DNA of 64,000 bases from an uncultured Clostridia bacterium (GTDB taxonomy: Bacteria > Bacillota > Clostridia > UBA1381). The translations under genes were made by a program, and so were the position numbers. The notes beneath the pieces were generated by a model. It did not search any database. It was not told the DNA's origin and was given only the letters and a program-made list of their open reading frames with translations. The first letter of the stretch is position 1. Every line of letters starts with the position of its first letter. The stretch is taken from NCBI GenBank assembly GCA_947631235.1, contig CANRKO010000002.1:124001-188000 (forward strand), given 5' to 3'. Positions 43,914 to 53,378 of this stretch are shown here, piece by piece.

Positions 43914-45488
43914 ATGTATACAAAGGACGGTAAATTATGGATAGCGACGGGCGAAACGCCTATTTTACTCAACCCCGCAATGGCGAACAGGCACGGTCTT
44001 ATCGCCGGAGCGACGGGTACGGGTAAAACGATAAGCTTAAAGGTCATGGCTGAAACGCTCAGCACCGCCGGTGTGCCGATTTTCATGGTCGATATAAAGG
44101 GCGACGTGTGCGGCATCGCGAAAGCGGGCGAGGAAAACCACCACGTAACGGAGCAGCTTGAAAAATGCAAGGTCACGGAGGAATTTCCGTACAGGGACTA
44201 CCCGACCGTATTCTGGGACGTTTACGGCGAAAAGGGCATACCCGTAAGAACGACCGTTTCACATATGGGACCTACGCTTATCTCGCGCCTTCTGGGGCTT
44301 AACCCGACACAGGAGGGCGTTCTCGAAATAGCGTTCCGCGTTGCCGACGAGGAACAGCTTTTGCTCATAGACATTAAAGACCTTCGCTCCATGCTCATGT
44401 ATGTCTCGGACAACGCAAAGGAGATACAGGCGAAGTACGGCAACGTCTCGGCGCAGAGCGTCGGCGCGATACTGCGCTCGCTTTTGTCTCTCGAAAACGC
44501 GGGCGGCGACATTTTCTTCGGCGAGCCGGAGCTTGACATACGCGACTGGATACGCACGAACGCCCAGAGCGCGGGCGTTATAAACGTGCTCGACTGTGTA
44601 AAACTTGCGAATGAGCCGCTTTTGTACTCAACGTTCCTCCTGTGGCTGCTTACAGACCTTTACGAAATGCTGCCGGAGGTCGGCGACCTCGACAAGCCGA
44701 GAATGGTATTTTTCTTCGACGAGGCGCACATGCTGTTTAACGATGCGCCGAAGGCTCTTGTGGAAAAGATCGAGCAAGTTATACGTCTTATCCGTTCTAA
44801 GGGCGTGGGCATATACTTCATAACGCAAAGCCCCGCCGACATTCCCGAAACAATACTTGCGCAGCTCGGAAACAGAATACAGCACGCGCTCCGCGCGTTC
44901 ACACCGGCGGAGCAGAAGGCTGTAAAGGTCGCGGCGCAGACGTTCAGGGCAAATCCGGCGTTCGACACCGAGGAAGCAATTTCCGTACTCGGCACGGGCG
45001 AAGCGCTCGTATCGTTCCTTGACGACGACGGCGCGCCGTCAATCGTTCAGCGCGCGTTCATACTTCCGCCGCAAAGCTTTATGGGGCCGTGCGGCGACGA
45101 TATACGCAATAACATAGTAAACGGTTCGGAATTCTACCTCAAATACAAGGACGCGGTGGACAACCGTTCCGCGTACGAGGAACTTGAAGAAGTGCGCGAG
45201 GAAAAGGAAAAGGCTGCGGAAGAGGCAAAAGCCGAGGAGGAGCGCATCAAGCAGGAAAAGGAAGCCGAAAAGGAGCGCATTGCGCAGGAAAAAGAGGAAG
45301 CGCGCAAAAAGCGCGAGGAAGAACACGAAAAGCACGAGAAGGAGCGCGAGCACGACCGCATGGAGCGCGAACTCAAAAAGAAATTCTCAATGGTAAACAA
45401 AGTCGCATCCACCGCTCTCGGGCAAATCGGACGCGAGGTCGGACGACAAGTCGCACGCGGCGTGTTCGGAAACATGAAGTGGTTTTAA
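43914..45488 (+). CDS. DUF853 / HerA-like ATPase (YjgR-type)
   Basis: A 524-residue FtsK/HerA-superfamily ATPase of unknown cellular role. Walker A is [10 protein letters not shown] near residue 37. Walker B is in [13 protein letters not shown], followed by an Arg-finger region ([19 protein letters not shown]). Residues about 420-490 form a long, highly charged coiled coil rich in Glu/Lys/Arg, then a basic tail ([12 protein letters not shown]). ATG 43914 follows ACGGAGGG. It stands between thiD and thiC with its own promoter; no link to thiamine is expected from its family. Confidence 0.9.
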   Translation: MYTKDGKLWIATGETPILLNPAMANRHGLIAGATGTGKTISLKVMAETLSTAGVPIFMVDIKGDVCGIAKAGEENHHVTEQLEKCKVTEEFPYRDYPTVFWDVYGEKGIPVRTTVSHMGPTLISRLLGLNPTQEGVLEIAFRVADEEQLLLIDIKDLRSMLMYVSDNAKEIQAKYGNVSAQSVGAILRSLLSLENAGGDIFFGEPELDIRDWIRTNAQSAGVINVLDCVKLANEPLLYSTFLLWLLTDLYEMLPEVGDLDKPRMVFFFDEAHMLFNDAPKALVEKIEQVIRLIRSKGVGIYFITQSPADIPETILAQLGNRIQHALRAFTPAEQKAVKVAAQTFRANPAFDTEEAISVLGTGEALVSFLDDDGAPSIVQRAFILPPQSFMGPCGDDIRNNIVNGSEFYLKYKDAVDNRSAYEELEEVREEKEKAAEEAKAEEERIKQEKEAEKERIAQEKEEARKKREEEHEKHEKEREHDRMERELKKKFSMVNKVASTALGQIGREVGRQVARGVFGNMKWF

Positions 45489-45491
45489 CGC

Positions 45492-45520
45492 TTGACACCG
45501 CGGTAAATTTACTGTATACT
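45492..45520 (+). promoter_or_regulatory. Promoter of the thiC transcript
   Basis: TTGACA (45492-45497) and TATACT (45515-45520), 17-bp spacer, just before the TPP riboswitch. Confidence 0.78.
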
Positions 45521-45534
45521 GTATAATATAAAAA

Positions 45535-45613
45535 TAAGGGGAGCTTAATCGCTGAGAGGAAGGTACGCTTCGACCCGTTGAACCGTCCGACGGACAATGC
45601 CGTCACGGGAATA
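45535..45613 (+). ncRNA. TPP riboswitch
   Basis: Classic thiamine pyrophosphate aptamer. GGGGAGC starts P2, CTGAGAGGAAGG forms the pyrimidine-sensing arm, and GACCCGTTGAACC, CCGACGG, CAATGCCG and TCACGGGAA make the pyrophosphate-sensing arm and closing strand. It is followed at once by an intrinsic terminator, so TPP should stop transcription of thiC. Both halves of the consensus are intact. Confidence 0.95.
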
Positions 45614-45625
45614 AATAAGGTTATG

Positions 45626-45659
45626 ACGCGTTTCCGCCACGGAAACGCGTTTTATTTTT
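45626..45659 (+). terminator. Riboswitch-controlled terminator ahead of thiC
   Basis: ACGCGTTTCC-GCCAC-GGAAACGCGT stem followed by TTTATTTTT, placed between the TPP aptamer and the thiC ribosome binding site. Confidence 0.92.
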
Positions 45660-45676
45660 CGGAAAGGATTGAAATT

Positions 45677-46978
45677 ATGGATTACACAACACAGATGGAC
45701 GCGGCGAAAAAGGGCATAATAACGCCGGAAATGAAAATCGTCAGCGAGAAGGAAAATATTGACGCCGAAATTCTGCGTGAAAGAATAGCGCGCGGAACGG
45801 TTGTCATTCCCGCGAACAAAAATCACAAGGCGATAAGCCCCGAGGCTGTCGGCGAGGGCATGAGAACGAAAATCAACGTAAACCTCGGTATCTCCAAGGA
45901 CTGCACCGATTACAGCGTTGAAATGGAAAAGGTAAAAATGGCTGTCGATATGAAAGCCGAGGCGATTATGGACTTAAGCTGCTACGGTAAAACGCACGAG
46001 TTCCGCCGCCTGCTCACCGACACCTGCCCCGCGATGATAGGCACAGTTCCGATGTACGACGCAGTCGGCTATCTCGACAAGGAGCTTGCGGAAATCACAG
46101 CCGACGAATTCCTCGACGTGATAGAGGCCCACGCGAAGGACGGCGTTGACTTTATGACTATCCACGCGGGCATCAACCGCCGCACCGCTTCGATTTTTAA
46201 GGAAACGGAGCGCGTTACGAATATCGTGTCACGCGGCGGCTCGCTCATATACGCGTGGATGGAAATGACCGGCAACGAAAACCCGTTTTACGAGTATTAC
46301 GATAAGGTTCTCGATATTTTGGCGAAGTACGACGTTACGATAAGTCTCGGCGACGCGTGCCGCCCCGGTTCGACGCACGACTCGACCGACGCGTCGCAGG
46401 TCACGGAACTTGTGGAGCTCGGCATACTCACAAAACGCGCATGGGAAAAGAACGTGCAGGTAATGGTCGAGGGCCCCGGTCATATGGCGATTGACGAAAT
46501 TGCCGCGAATATGAAACTCGAAAAGCGTCTTTGCCACAACGCGCCGTTTTACGTACTCGGGCCTCTCGTAACGGACATCGCGCCCGGCTACGACCACATC
46601 ACGTCAGCGATAGGCGGAGCGATAGCGGCGGCAAACGGAGCGGACTTCCTCTGCTACGTAACGCCCGCCGAACATTTGCGCTTACCGAACGCCGACGACG
46701 TGCGTGAGGGAATAATCGCGTCAAAAATTGCCGCACATGCGGGCGACATCGCGAAAGGCATAAAGGGTGCGCGGGAGATAGACGACAAAATGAGCGACGC
46801 ACGCAGACGCGTCTGCTGGGACGAAATGTTCAAGTACGCGATAGACCCCGAAAAGCCGATGCGCTATTACAACGAATTGCCGCCGGAGGAACAGCACACC
46901 TGCTCGATGTGCGGAAGGATGTGCGCGGCGCGTACCATGAACAAAATCATGGCTGGCGAAAAGGTAGACGTAAAGTAA
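45677..46978 (+). CDS. thiC: Phosphomethylpyrimidine synthase
   Basis: Radical-SAM enzyme converting aminoimidazole ribotide to HMP-phosphate; 433 residues, the short clostridial form. Seen: [71 protein letters not shown], and the C-terminal 4Fe-4S site CSMCGRMC. The frame is open upstream through the riboswitch, but ATG 45677 after GGAAAGGATTGAAATT is the start. It is controlled by the TPP riboswitch. No thiazole genes (thiG, thiS, thiH, thiF) are in the window. Confidence 0.97.
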   Translation: MDYTTQMDAAKKGIITPEMKIVSEKENIDAEILRERIARGTVVIPANKNHKAISPEAVGEGMRTKINVNLGISKDCTDYSVEMEKVKMAVDMKAEAIMDLSCYGKTHEFRRLLTDTCPAMIGTVPMYDAVGYLDKELAEITADEFLDVIEAHAKDGVDFMTIHAGINRRTASIFKETERVTNIVSRGGSLIYAWMEMTGNENPFYEYYDKVLDILAKYDVTISLGDACRPGSTHDSTDASQVTELVELGILTKRAWEKNVQVMVEGPGHMAIDEIAANMKLEKRLCHNAPFYVLGPLVTDIAPGYDHITSAIGGAIAAANGADFLCYVTPAEHLRLPNADDVREGIIASKIAAHAGDIAKGIKGAREIDDKMSDARRRVCWDEMFKYAIDPEKPMRYYNELPPEEQHTCSMCGRMCAARTMNKIMAGEKVDVK

Positions 46979-46989
46979 GGAGAGGGAAT

Positions 46990-47598
46990 ATGAACATACA
47001 AAACGCAGATTTCGTGACATCGGCTGTAAAGCCGGAGCAGTACCCGAAGGACGGACGTATGGAGTTCGCGTTCGCCGGACGCTCGAACGTCGGAAAATCG
47101 TCGCTTATAAACAAAATACTTAACCGCAAATCACTCGCCCGCGTATCGGGTACGCCGGGCAAGACGATAACGATAAACTTCTACAACGTGGACGACGCCA
47201 TATACCTCGTAGACCTTCCGGGCTACGGCTACGCGCAGCGCAGCAAGGCGGAGACGGAAAAGTGGGGCGAGATGATGGAAAGCTACCTCGCGAACCGCAA
47301 AGAACTCGTGCAGACGATACTGCTCGTTGACAGCCGCCACAAGCCCACGAAGGACGATATGCAGATGGCTGAATGGATACGCCATTACCACGAGCGTCTT
47401 ATCGTGGTCGCGACGAAGGTCGATAAGCTTAAAAAAAGCGAGATAGAGCCGAATTTCGAGCTTATATGGGAAACGCTCGAAATGGGCGAGGACGACATAC
47501 TCGTTCCGTTCTCGACGAAGGACGACGAGGGCAAGGTGACGGTATGGGACATGATAGAAATGATGATGGCAGGCGAAATGTACGGAGATGAGGAGTAA
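46990..47598 (+). CDS. engB: Ribosome biogenesis GTP-binding protein EngB (YihA/YsxC)
   Basis: A 202-residue TRAFAC GTPase needed for large ribosomal subunit assembly. Seen: G1 GRSNVGKSSL, the switch region GTPGKTITINFY, G3 DLPGYGYA, and G4 TKVDKLKKSE. ATG 46990 follows AAGGAGAGGGAAT. It sits 11 bp after thiC and 4 bp before the surface-protein gene, so expression may partly depend on the thiC transcript. Confidence 0.95.
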   Translation: MNIQNADFVTSAVKPEQYPKDGRMEFAFAGRSNVGKSSLINKILNRKSLARVSGTPGKTITINFYNVDDAIYLVDLPGYGYAQRSKAETEKWGEMMESYLANRKELVQTILLVDSRHKPTKDDMQMAEWIRHYHERLIVVATKVDKLKKSEIEPNFELIWETLEMGEDDILVPFSTKDDEGKVTVWDMIEMMMAGEMYGDEE

Positions 47599-47602
47599 AG
47601 CT

Positions 47603-50122
47603 GTGAAAAGAATAGGCATAATTTTAATTTCGGCAATAATAACGGTTTTCGGCGTGACGGCGTTCGCTGCTGACATAAAATTCGAGCCTGAGGGCGGCGG
47701 TAAGTGGATTTACTGCAACAATCCCGAAGGACTCGCGAACAAAGATTTAATGAACCACCCCGACTGCGAGCCGTCATATATAATGAACAACGCGCACCTC
47801 ACGCCCGACGTGTACGACTTTCTGATGTGCCACATAAACTGCACCGACACCGACGACGGCTACGGCGTGGGCTACGACATCGAGCTTGACGTCGAAATGA
47901 CCGCGTCCGAGGACAGCGTTATAACGGTGAACAAGGTGTTTTTTGAAACACCCCAAATGCGCAGCTACATCTACGGCGACGGCACGTGGGCTAAGGAGAT
48001 GCACAAGGTCGGCTGCCTTAACGCGCTCGCCTCGTTTCTCGGCGTGAACCTCTGCGAGCGCAACGGCTCATGGCTGTATACCGCCGAAGAGTACGAGCCG
48101 GTGACGGTCGAGATAAAGAAGGGCGAGACGGTGTGGCTTAGCGACTACATTAAAAATTACAGTGTCGTGCCGTACCGCAAGCCCGTTGAGATTATGGGCG
48201 AAATCGAGGTCGAGGAGGGCGACATTTCCTTTAACGTCGCCGCGTTCAAGTCAAACGGCACGCTCGGCGACAGAACGGATTTTGACCCCGACGCGGCGTA
48301 CGGAAAATACTCCTACACGCGCACGCAGAAGGGCATAGCCGACACGCTCCCGAAGGTAAACGCTAACCTCGAATACACGATAGATAACAAGTACCAAGAC
48401 GGCGACCTTATCGAAAACAAGGTCTTTAACCAGTACGAGAAGGACGGCTTTGTGACGGACGCGTGGTGTACGCATTTAAATCCGCAGGACGATATATGGT
48501 CGAAGAAAATCTCGACCGAGTCCGACCTTCTGACGTTCCGCTACGAGGACGACTCGAAACTCGACTACTACGGCTCGAAGGTGAAGAAGGATAAGCGCGA
48601 CAACGTCTGGATATGGGATCCGTTCCACAGCGACACGACCCACTACGAGGGCGCGGTGACGTGGTTTGAAAGGGAGGACGATTACTATCCCAACTACGAG
48701 CTTTCGCCGTACCGTTCGAACCAGGGATACGCCTGCTCGATGGGCAACTACTGCGTGACGGAAAGCTACAATTTAAAGGTAAAGAACACAATGCCGGAGG
48801 ACAGATATTTTGAGTACGTGTCGCAGACCGTATCGAATATTGTCGTGTACGTCGAGGACGAGGACGGTAAGCACAGCGGCTACGTAAAGGGCGAATGGGG
48901 CGGCGACGTCAGAGACATTCTCGCGAGCGTCCGCATACCCGCAAAGAGCGAGAAGGAATTTACGATTAACGTCGTGCTGCCGATAAACTACGTCGGCGGA
49001 CTTAAAAACTCGTTCATGGTAAGCTATGAGCCGCACGTTGACAAGACGTACGAGGACTATATAAATGAGGACAACGGCATAGAGGACGGCGTTGTAACGT
49101 ACGGTGTGACAGCTGACGCCGTGTACAATGAGTTGCCCGACGACGTTAAAAAAATCGTTGACGGCGGCGCGGAAAACTTTGAGATAACGCCCGCGCCGTG
49201 GGGCTACATGCTCCGCTACATCGACTGGGACGGCATACCGTATTACTACTACGACCACTGGGCAAAGCTTAAAGATATGTATATGCTGGACAGCGACTAC
49301 AACATCACGGGACGCTACACGCCCGACTTTATAACGCGCCTTGCCTTAACCTACGACGGTTGGTACTACCGCGAGGACGCGGACGGCAGACGCTTCCGCA
49401 CGCAGGACAGCACGAATTGGGAGGAGTACAACTACCGCTTGCCTCTCCCCGAAATAACGTATAACGGGGATGAGCCGTCGAAATGGGCGGCAGATGAGGT
49501 GAGCCGCGCATATGAGATTGACGTCGCGCCGTACGATTTGAAGGATAAACTCACGTATGACGAGGGTATGACGCGCACAATCTTCTGCTATGTGCTGTCG
49601 AGCATGCTCGAACGGTGCGGCAACATGCCGGAGAATATTGATGACGATATAAGCTTTACCGACACCGAGAGCAAAACGATACGAAAGCTTGCGACAGCGG
49701 GAATTATATCGGGTTACGACGACGGCACGTTCCGCCCCGACAATGAGATAACGCGTCAGGAGGCGGCAGTGCTGCTCGGCAAAACGTACGAGTACCTGTT
49801 CGGCGCATCTGAAACCGACGGGAAATACGAGTACGCCGACGATGAGGAAATAGGCGGCTGGTCAAAGCCGTTTGTAACGCTCATGCACAACACGGGAATT
49901 ATGCAGGGCGTGGGAGAGAATATGTTCTCGCCGAAAACAACGTATACGAACGAACAGTCGATTGCCACGATAATGCGTCTTTACGACCTCACAGTAAACC
50001 CACCGGAAGAAACGGACACAGACGAAATTGACGAAACCGACATATCCGATGGGGACACTAAAGCTGACGAGGATGCCGAAACGGACGGGGACACTAAAAT
50101 AGAAGAAAACACGGAAGTATAA
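47603..50122 (+). CDS. Large secreted SLH-domain surface protein
   Basis: An 839-residue exported protein. A signal peptide (VKRIGIILISAIITVFGVTAFA) is followed by ~600 residues of unrecognised beta-rich sequence with many Tyr, Asp and Trp. At least two S-layer homology modules (about 626-796; RKLATAGIISGYDDGTFRPDNEITRQEAA is the clear one) should bind it to the cell wall. An acidic tail (about 797-839) ends it, holding two GDTK segments each encoded by a GGGACACTAAA repeat. GTG 47603 with GAGGAG seven bases upstream is preferred over ATG 47588, which lies before the engB stop. Function unknown. Confidence 0.85.
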   Translation: MKRIGIILISAIITVFGVTAFAADIKFEPEGGGKWIYCNNPEGLANKDLMNHPDCEPSYIMNNAHLTPDVYDFLMCHINCTDTDDGYGVGYDIELDVEMTASEDSVITVNKVFFETPQMRSYIYGDGTWAKEMHKVGCLNALASFLGVNLCERNGSWLYTAEEYEPVTVEIKKGETVWLSDYIKNYSVVPYRKPVEIMGEIEVEEGDISFNVAAFKSNGTLGDRTDFDPDAAYGKYSYTRTQKGIADTLPKVNANLEYTIDNKYQDGDLIENKVFNQYEKDGFVTDAWCTHLNPQDDIWSKKISTESDLLTFRYEDDSKLDYYGSKVKKDKRDNVWIWDPFHSDTTHYEGAVTWFEREDDYYPNYELSPYRSNQGYACSMGNYCVTESYNLKVKNTMPEDRYFEYVSQTVSNIVVYVEDEDGKHSGYVKGEWGGDVRDILASVRIPAKSEKEFTINVVLPINYVGGLKNSFMVSYEPHVDKTYEDYINEDNGIEDGVVTYGVTADAVYNELPDDVKKIVDGGAENFEITPAPWGYMLRYIDWDGIPYYYYDHWAKLKDMYMLDSDYNITGRYTPDFITRLALTYDGWYYREDADGRRFRTQDSTNWEEYNYRLPLPEITYNGDEPSKWAADEVSRAYEIDVAPYDLKDKLTYDEGMTRTIFCYVLSSMLERCGNMPENIDDDISFTDTESKTIRKLATAGIISGYDDGTFRPDNEITRQEAAVLLGKTYEYLFGASETDGKYEYADDEEIGGWSKPFVTLMHNTGIMQGVGENMFSPKTTYTNEQSIATIMRLYDLTVNPPEETDTDEIDETDISDGDTKADEDAETDGDTKIEENTEV

Positions 50123-50159
50123 AAAACAGGGACACTAAAATTTTAGTGTCCCTGTTTTT
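50052..50159. repeat. GGGACACTAAA repeat cluster 2 (four units, 38-bp perfect palindrome/terminator)
   Basis: Units at 50052-50062 and 50088-50098 lie inside the SLH gene and are read as GDTK. Units at 50129-50139 and 50142-50152 (inverted) form a perfect 38-bp palindrome at 50122-50159 with A and T flanks. It terminates both the SLH gene and the convergent MATE gene, whose stop is five bases away. Confidence 0.92.
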
Positions 50160-50163
50160 GTAT

Positions 50164-51501
50164 TTACATATATCCGTATTGTTTCCTTTTAACAAATATG
50201 AACGCGAGCGTCATAAGCATAGCCGCCGAGTCGGACGCGACAAACGCCCACCACACGCCGTCAAGTCCCCATATAAAGGGAAAGATGAGAATAGTGCCGC
50301 CCTCGAACAGGAGCGTCCGCGTAAACGATATGACGGCTGACACAATACCGTTGTTGAGCGCGGTAAAAAATGCCGAGCCGAAAATCGTAAAGCCGGAACA
50401 GAAGTACCCGATAAGGAACACTCTGAACGCGTGGACGGTCATATCGCAAAGTTCCTTGTCGTAGCCGACGAAAACGCGTGAAAGCGGCGCGGAAAACAAA
50501 AGCACCGCAGCCGTTATCAAAATCCCGACAACGGTCGTTATCACCATGCTTTTCTTCAAAAGATTTTTCAATTCGTCCTTGTTGCCCGCACCGAAATGGT
50601 AGCTTATCACGGGCGCACTGCCTATCGCGTAGCCGTAGAAAATCGCCGAGAATATAAAGCTCGCGTACATGATAACGCCGTAGGACGCAACGCCGTTCTC
50701 GCCCGCAAGCCGCATAAGCTGCCAGTTTATCAGCATATTCATAAACGACATGGCGAGGTTCGTCACCATTTCCGACGAACCGTTCGCGCACGATTTCAAA
50801 AGCACCTTTGTGTACAGCTTTGTTTTCGTGATGCGCAGCAGACTGCTGTTTTTACCGAGGAAGTACGCAAGCGGAATTGCCGCGCCGACGAACTGACTTA
50901 TACCCGTAGCAAGTGCCGCGCCCGACACGCCCCACTTGAATACCGCGACAAAAAGCGCGTCGAGAGCCATGTTTGTAACGCCCGCCGCGACCGTTACGAG
51001 TAGTCCCAATTTTGGTTTTTCCGCCGCGATAAAAAAGCTTTGAAACATATTCTGCAAAATAAAGAACGGCATCGCGGCAAGAATAATTCTGCCGTACACA
51101 ACGCAGTCGCTCTTCATACCTTCGCCCGCTCCGAGAGCCGCTGCGACAGACGGGAGCAGCACAAACCCGACAGCCGCGAGCGCTGCGCCGATTACCGCGC
51201 CCGCGCAAATGAGCATTGAAAAATAGCGGTTAGCCATTTCGCGCTTACCCTCGCCGAGCGTTTTGCCGACAAACGCCGTACCGCCGCTGCCGAGCATAAA
51301 ACCGACCGCGCCTATAATGTTGAGCGCGGGGAATATGAGGTTGATCGCCGCGAACGACGTTTTACCCACGAAATTTGACACAAAAAGCCCGTCCACGATA
51401 CCGTACACCGACGTGAAAATCATCATTATGATTGACGGCATCACGAACCGTATGAGCTTATAATATGTAAAATGGTCGGATAGACTTAATTTTTTCTTCA
51501 T
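50164..51501 (-). CDS. MATE family efflux transporter
   Basis: A 445-residue inner-membrane exporter with twelve hydrophobic segments in two repeats, driven by Na+ or H+. Typical features: FVMPSIIMMIFTSVYGIVDGLFVSN at the first helix, LGSGGTAFVGKTLGEGKREMA, and the second-half repeat with APVISYHFGAGN. Substrates (drugs, metabolites) are not predictable. ATG 51501 has AGGGTG seven bases upstream. It is convergent with the SLH gene and shares the palindromic terminator. Confidence 0.92.
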   Translation of the reverse strand: MKKKLSLSDHFTYYKLIRFVMPSIIMMIFTSVYGIVDGLFVSNFVGKTSFAAINLIFPALNIIGAVGFMLGSGGTAFVGKTLGEGKREMANRYFSMLICAGAVIGAALAAVGFVLLPSVAAALGAGEGMKSDCVVYGRIILAAMPFFILQNMFQSFFIAAEKPKLGLLVTVAAGVTNMALDALFVAVFKWGVSGAALATGISQFVGAAIPLAYFLGKNSSLLRITKTKLYTKVLLKSCANGSSEMVTNLAMSFMNMLINWQLMRLAGENGVASYGVIMYASFIFSAIFYGYAIGSAPVISYHFGAGNKDELKNLLKKSMVITTVVGILITAAVLLFSAPLSRVFVGYDKELCDMTVHAFRVFLIGYFCSGFTIFGSAFFTALNNGIVSAVISFTRTLLFEGGTILIFPFIWGLDGVWWAFVASDSAAMLMTLAFIFVKRKQYGYM

Positions 51502-51565
51502 ATAACGCACCCTGTTCCTTTCGGCTGTATTATACGATAAACGCGTGCGCGTGTCAACAGCGCGG

Positions 51566-51600
51566 CACAAAAAAACGCGTATGCCCTAAGACATACGCGC
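51566..51600 (-). terminator. Terminator of the sigma/anti-sigma operon
   Basis: CGCGTATG...CATACGCG stem; on the minus strand it is followed by TTTTTTTGTG, ten bases after the anti-sigma stop. Confidence 0.85.
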
Positions 51601-51609
51601 CGAAAAATT

Positions 51610-52515
51610 TTATCTTACCGAATTTGCGACCTTTAAAAGCACATCGCCGGTTATATCGCTCTCGCCGCTTACAAGGTCAACGGAAACACCGTCCTGCTCC
51701 CACATCACGTCATGCTCCGAAACCGCCGCAGTACAGCCGTTTACCGTGCCTTCGGTGACGGTCTCGTCGGTTGGCGCGGTATAACGCGTATCATCGTTTA
51801 TCACGCGCTCGTGAATGTAAAATTCTTCTGTGCCGTCATAGTACACAAGCACCGCGTAATTGCCCGACATAACGCCGTCGTCACCGGTGAAACCGTAGCA
51901 GTAGAGGAAGTTCCAGCCCTCCGGCATATACTCCGGCGTTTTAAGCGTGAAGTTAAGCTTTGAGCCGAGTTCCTCGATCGAGGTAAATACCTCCTCGCCG
52001 TTGCCGCTTTCGGGAATAACTCCCGCATCCTTCGCCGTACTGCTGACGCGGATTATTACATCTTCATCATCGTCCACCAAACCCTTGTCCTTGAACAGCT
52101 TTATAATACTTTCCTCGTCATACCGTACACCGCTTGCGTCGTATAAGTCGGTGTATGATGTTATGCCGTCAAGCGACATTATCTCGTTTCCGTCCTTGTC
52201 GAAAATACAGCCTTTAAGCGTCTGCGTAAGCGTTTCCTCCGCCTCGCTGTAATCCGTCTGGACTACGTCGTTGTGACCTGTCTGCACGACATTTATGATA
52301 CGCTCCATCATATTCTGCGCGAAACCTGTCTGCGCCGCTATCGCAATCGCCGCCGCGCACGCCGCCAACGCCGCGCACTTTCTCCACGAGAAACGCGCCT
52401 TTCTTTTCTTAAATTCGTTTTTCATCTCTCTACGCTCCTTATCCGTCAAGTCCATAGCTTCATACTTCGAGAAATCCGTCCGAACATCGTTCAGATAATC
52501 GTACTCGTTTTTCAT
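51610..52515 (-). CDS. Membrane-anchored anti-sigma factor-like protein (DUF4367/DUF4179 type)
   Basis: A 301-residue protein with a cytoplasmic charged N-terminus (about 1-45), one membrane helix (CAALAACAAAIAIAAQTGFA) and an extracytoplasmic part with a C-terminal DUF4367-like domain (LNFTLKTPEYMPEGWNFLYCYGF, VSEHDVMWEQDGVSVDLVSG). It starts five bases after the ECF sigma gene ends, the standard sigma/anti-sigma arrangement. It should hold the sigma factor inactive until an envelope signal arrives. ATG 52515 follows AAGGAGTGATCACG. Confidence 0.82.
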   Translation of the reverse strand: MKNEYDYLNDVRTDFSKYEAMDLTDKERREMKNEFKKRKARFSWRKCAALAACAAAIAIAAQTGFAQNMMERIINVVQTGHNDVVQTDYSEAEETLTQTLKGCIFDKDGNEIMSLDGITSYTDLYDASGVRYDEESIIKLFKDKGLVDDDEDVIIRVSSTAKDAGVIPESGNGEEVFTSIEELGSKLNFTLKTPEYMPEGWNFLYCYGFTGDDGVMSGNYAVLVYYDGTEEFYIHERVINDDTRYTAPTDETVTEGTVNGCTAAVSEHDVMWEQDGVSVDLVSGESDITGDVLLKVANSVR

Positions 52516-52520
52516 CGTGA

Positions 52521-53045
52521 TCACTCCTTTGAAAGTTCTCTTTTCAATTTCCGCCTTCCGCGCGAAAGTCTGTTGTACACCGCCGACGGCTTAACGCGTA
52601 GCTCACCCGATATAACCGCCACCGTGTCGCCGTCAATGTACCGCCTGCGGAAAATTTCGCGGTCGCGCTCGGGAAGGGAAGAGAGAAGGTCGTTTATCTC
52701 GTTTTCTGTTTCCTCGCGCATTATGCCGCTGTCGGCTGTCTTGTCCGAGGGAATACGCTCGTCGAGACGTGCCGGGCTGTCATTGTAATACTTGCGTTTG
52801 TAATCTATGCACTTGTATCTGCACACCGCGCCTATCCAGTTTTTGAGCGTGTTCCTTTCGGGAGCAAAGCTTTTCATGTTTTTCCACAGCGCGAGAAGAA
52901 TGTCGTTCATGCACTCGCCGCGGTAATTTTCGTGTAAATGGTACGACACGATTGATTTTATAAGTCCGCCGTATTTGTCGATAAGCGCGTCGAGCGCGCG
53001 CTCGTCACGGCGTATTATCCCCGCCGTAATCTCCTCGTCGGTCAT
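52521..53045 (-). CDS. ECF-type RNA polymerase sigma factor
   Basis: A 174-residue sigma-70 family member with only region 2 (about 20-95: LDALIDKYGGLIKSIV, NDILLALWKN, NWIGAVCRYKCIDYKR) and region 4 (about 110-172: INDLLSSLPERDREIFRRRYIDGDTVAVISGELRVKPSAVYNRLSRG, a helix-turn-helix). ATG 53045 follows GAGGGAGGTGGCACA. It is paired with the membrane anti-sigma next to it. The promoter it reads is not identified; autoregulation is usual for such pairs. Confidence 0.92.
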   Translation of the reverse strand: MTDEEITAGIIRRDERALDALIDKYGGLIKSIVSYHLHENYRGECMNDILLALWKNMKSFAPERNTLKNWIGAVCRYKCIDYKRKYYNDSPARLDERIPSDKTADSGIMREETENEINDLLSSLPERDREIFRRRYIDGDTVAVISGELRVKPSAVYNRLSRGRRKLKRELSKE

Positions 53046-53155
53046 TGTGCCACCTCCCTCGCAAACGGTATAAGAAACGTCTCTCATTTATTTATTCGTT
53101 GCAAATCGCGATTTTCTATCAATATGGGATTAGATTATGAAAAAAATATGCAAAA

Positions 53156-53223
53156 GTAGGGGCGACCCTTGCGGTCGCCCGTTTTATGTATATATGTCGG
53201 GCGACCGCAAGGGTCGCCCCTAC
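53156..53223. repeat. Family A repeat pair in inverted arrangement
   Basis: Two 25-26-bp family A units, at 53156-53181 and 53199-53223, face each other across a 17-bp AT spacer, so the whole 68 bp can fold as one long hairpin or two short ones. With the family C element after it, this fills the 333-bp gap 53046-53378; no gene is seen there. Confidence 0.88.
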
Positions 53224-53245
53224 GGCAATTTGTCGCTTTCTGTAA

Positions 53246-53356
53246 GGCTCCCCTAATAGGGGAGTTGTCACACGTAGTGTGACTGAGGGGTTTGTGTGTA
53301 TTTCGGAATAAAACCCCTCCGTCGGCTCCGCCGCCACCTCCCCTAATAGGGGAGGC
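53246..53356. repeat. Family C hairpin repeat, copy 1
   Basis: A 111-bp element bounded by CTCCCCTAATAGGGGAG hairpins at both ends. Inside are GTCACAC-GTA-GTGTGAC, a TGAGGGGTTTGTGTGTA stretch, and AAAACCCCTCCGTCGGC. The reverse complement of 57998-58138 matches it in the same order, so these are two copies in opposite orientation. Confidence 0.9.
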
Positions 53357-53378
53357 ATACATAGCGCAAAACATCCCA

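Noticed and set aside
45578-45676. Longer thiC start including upstream in-frame codons
   Set aside because: This region is the TPP aptamer and terminator; the ATG at 45677 has a good ribosome binding site and matches the family N-terminus.
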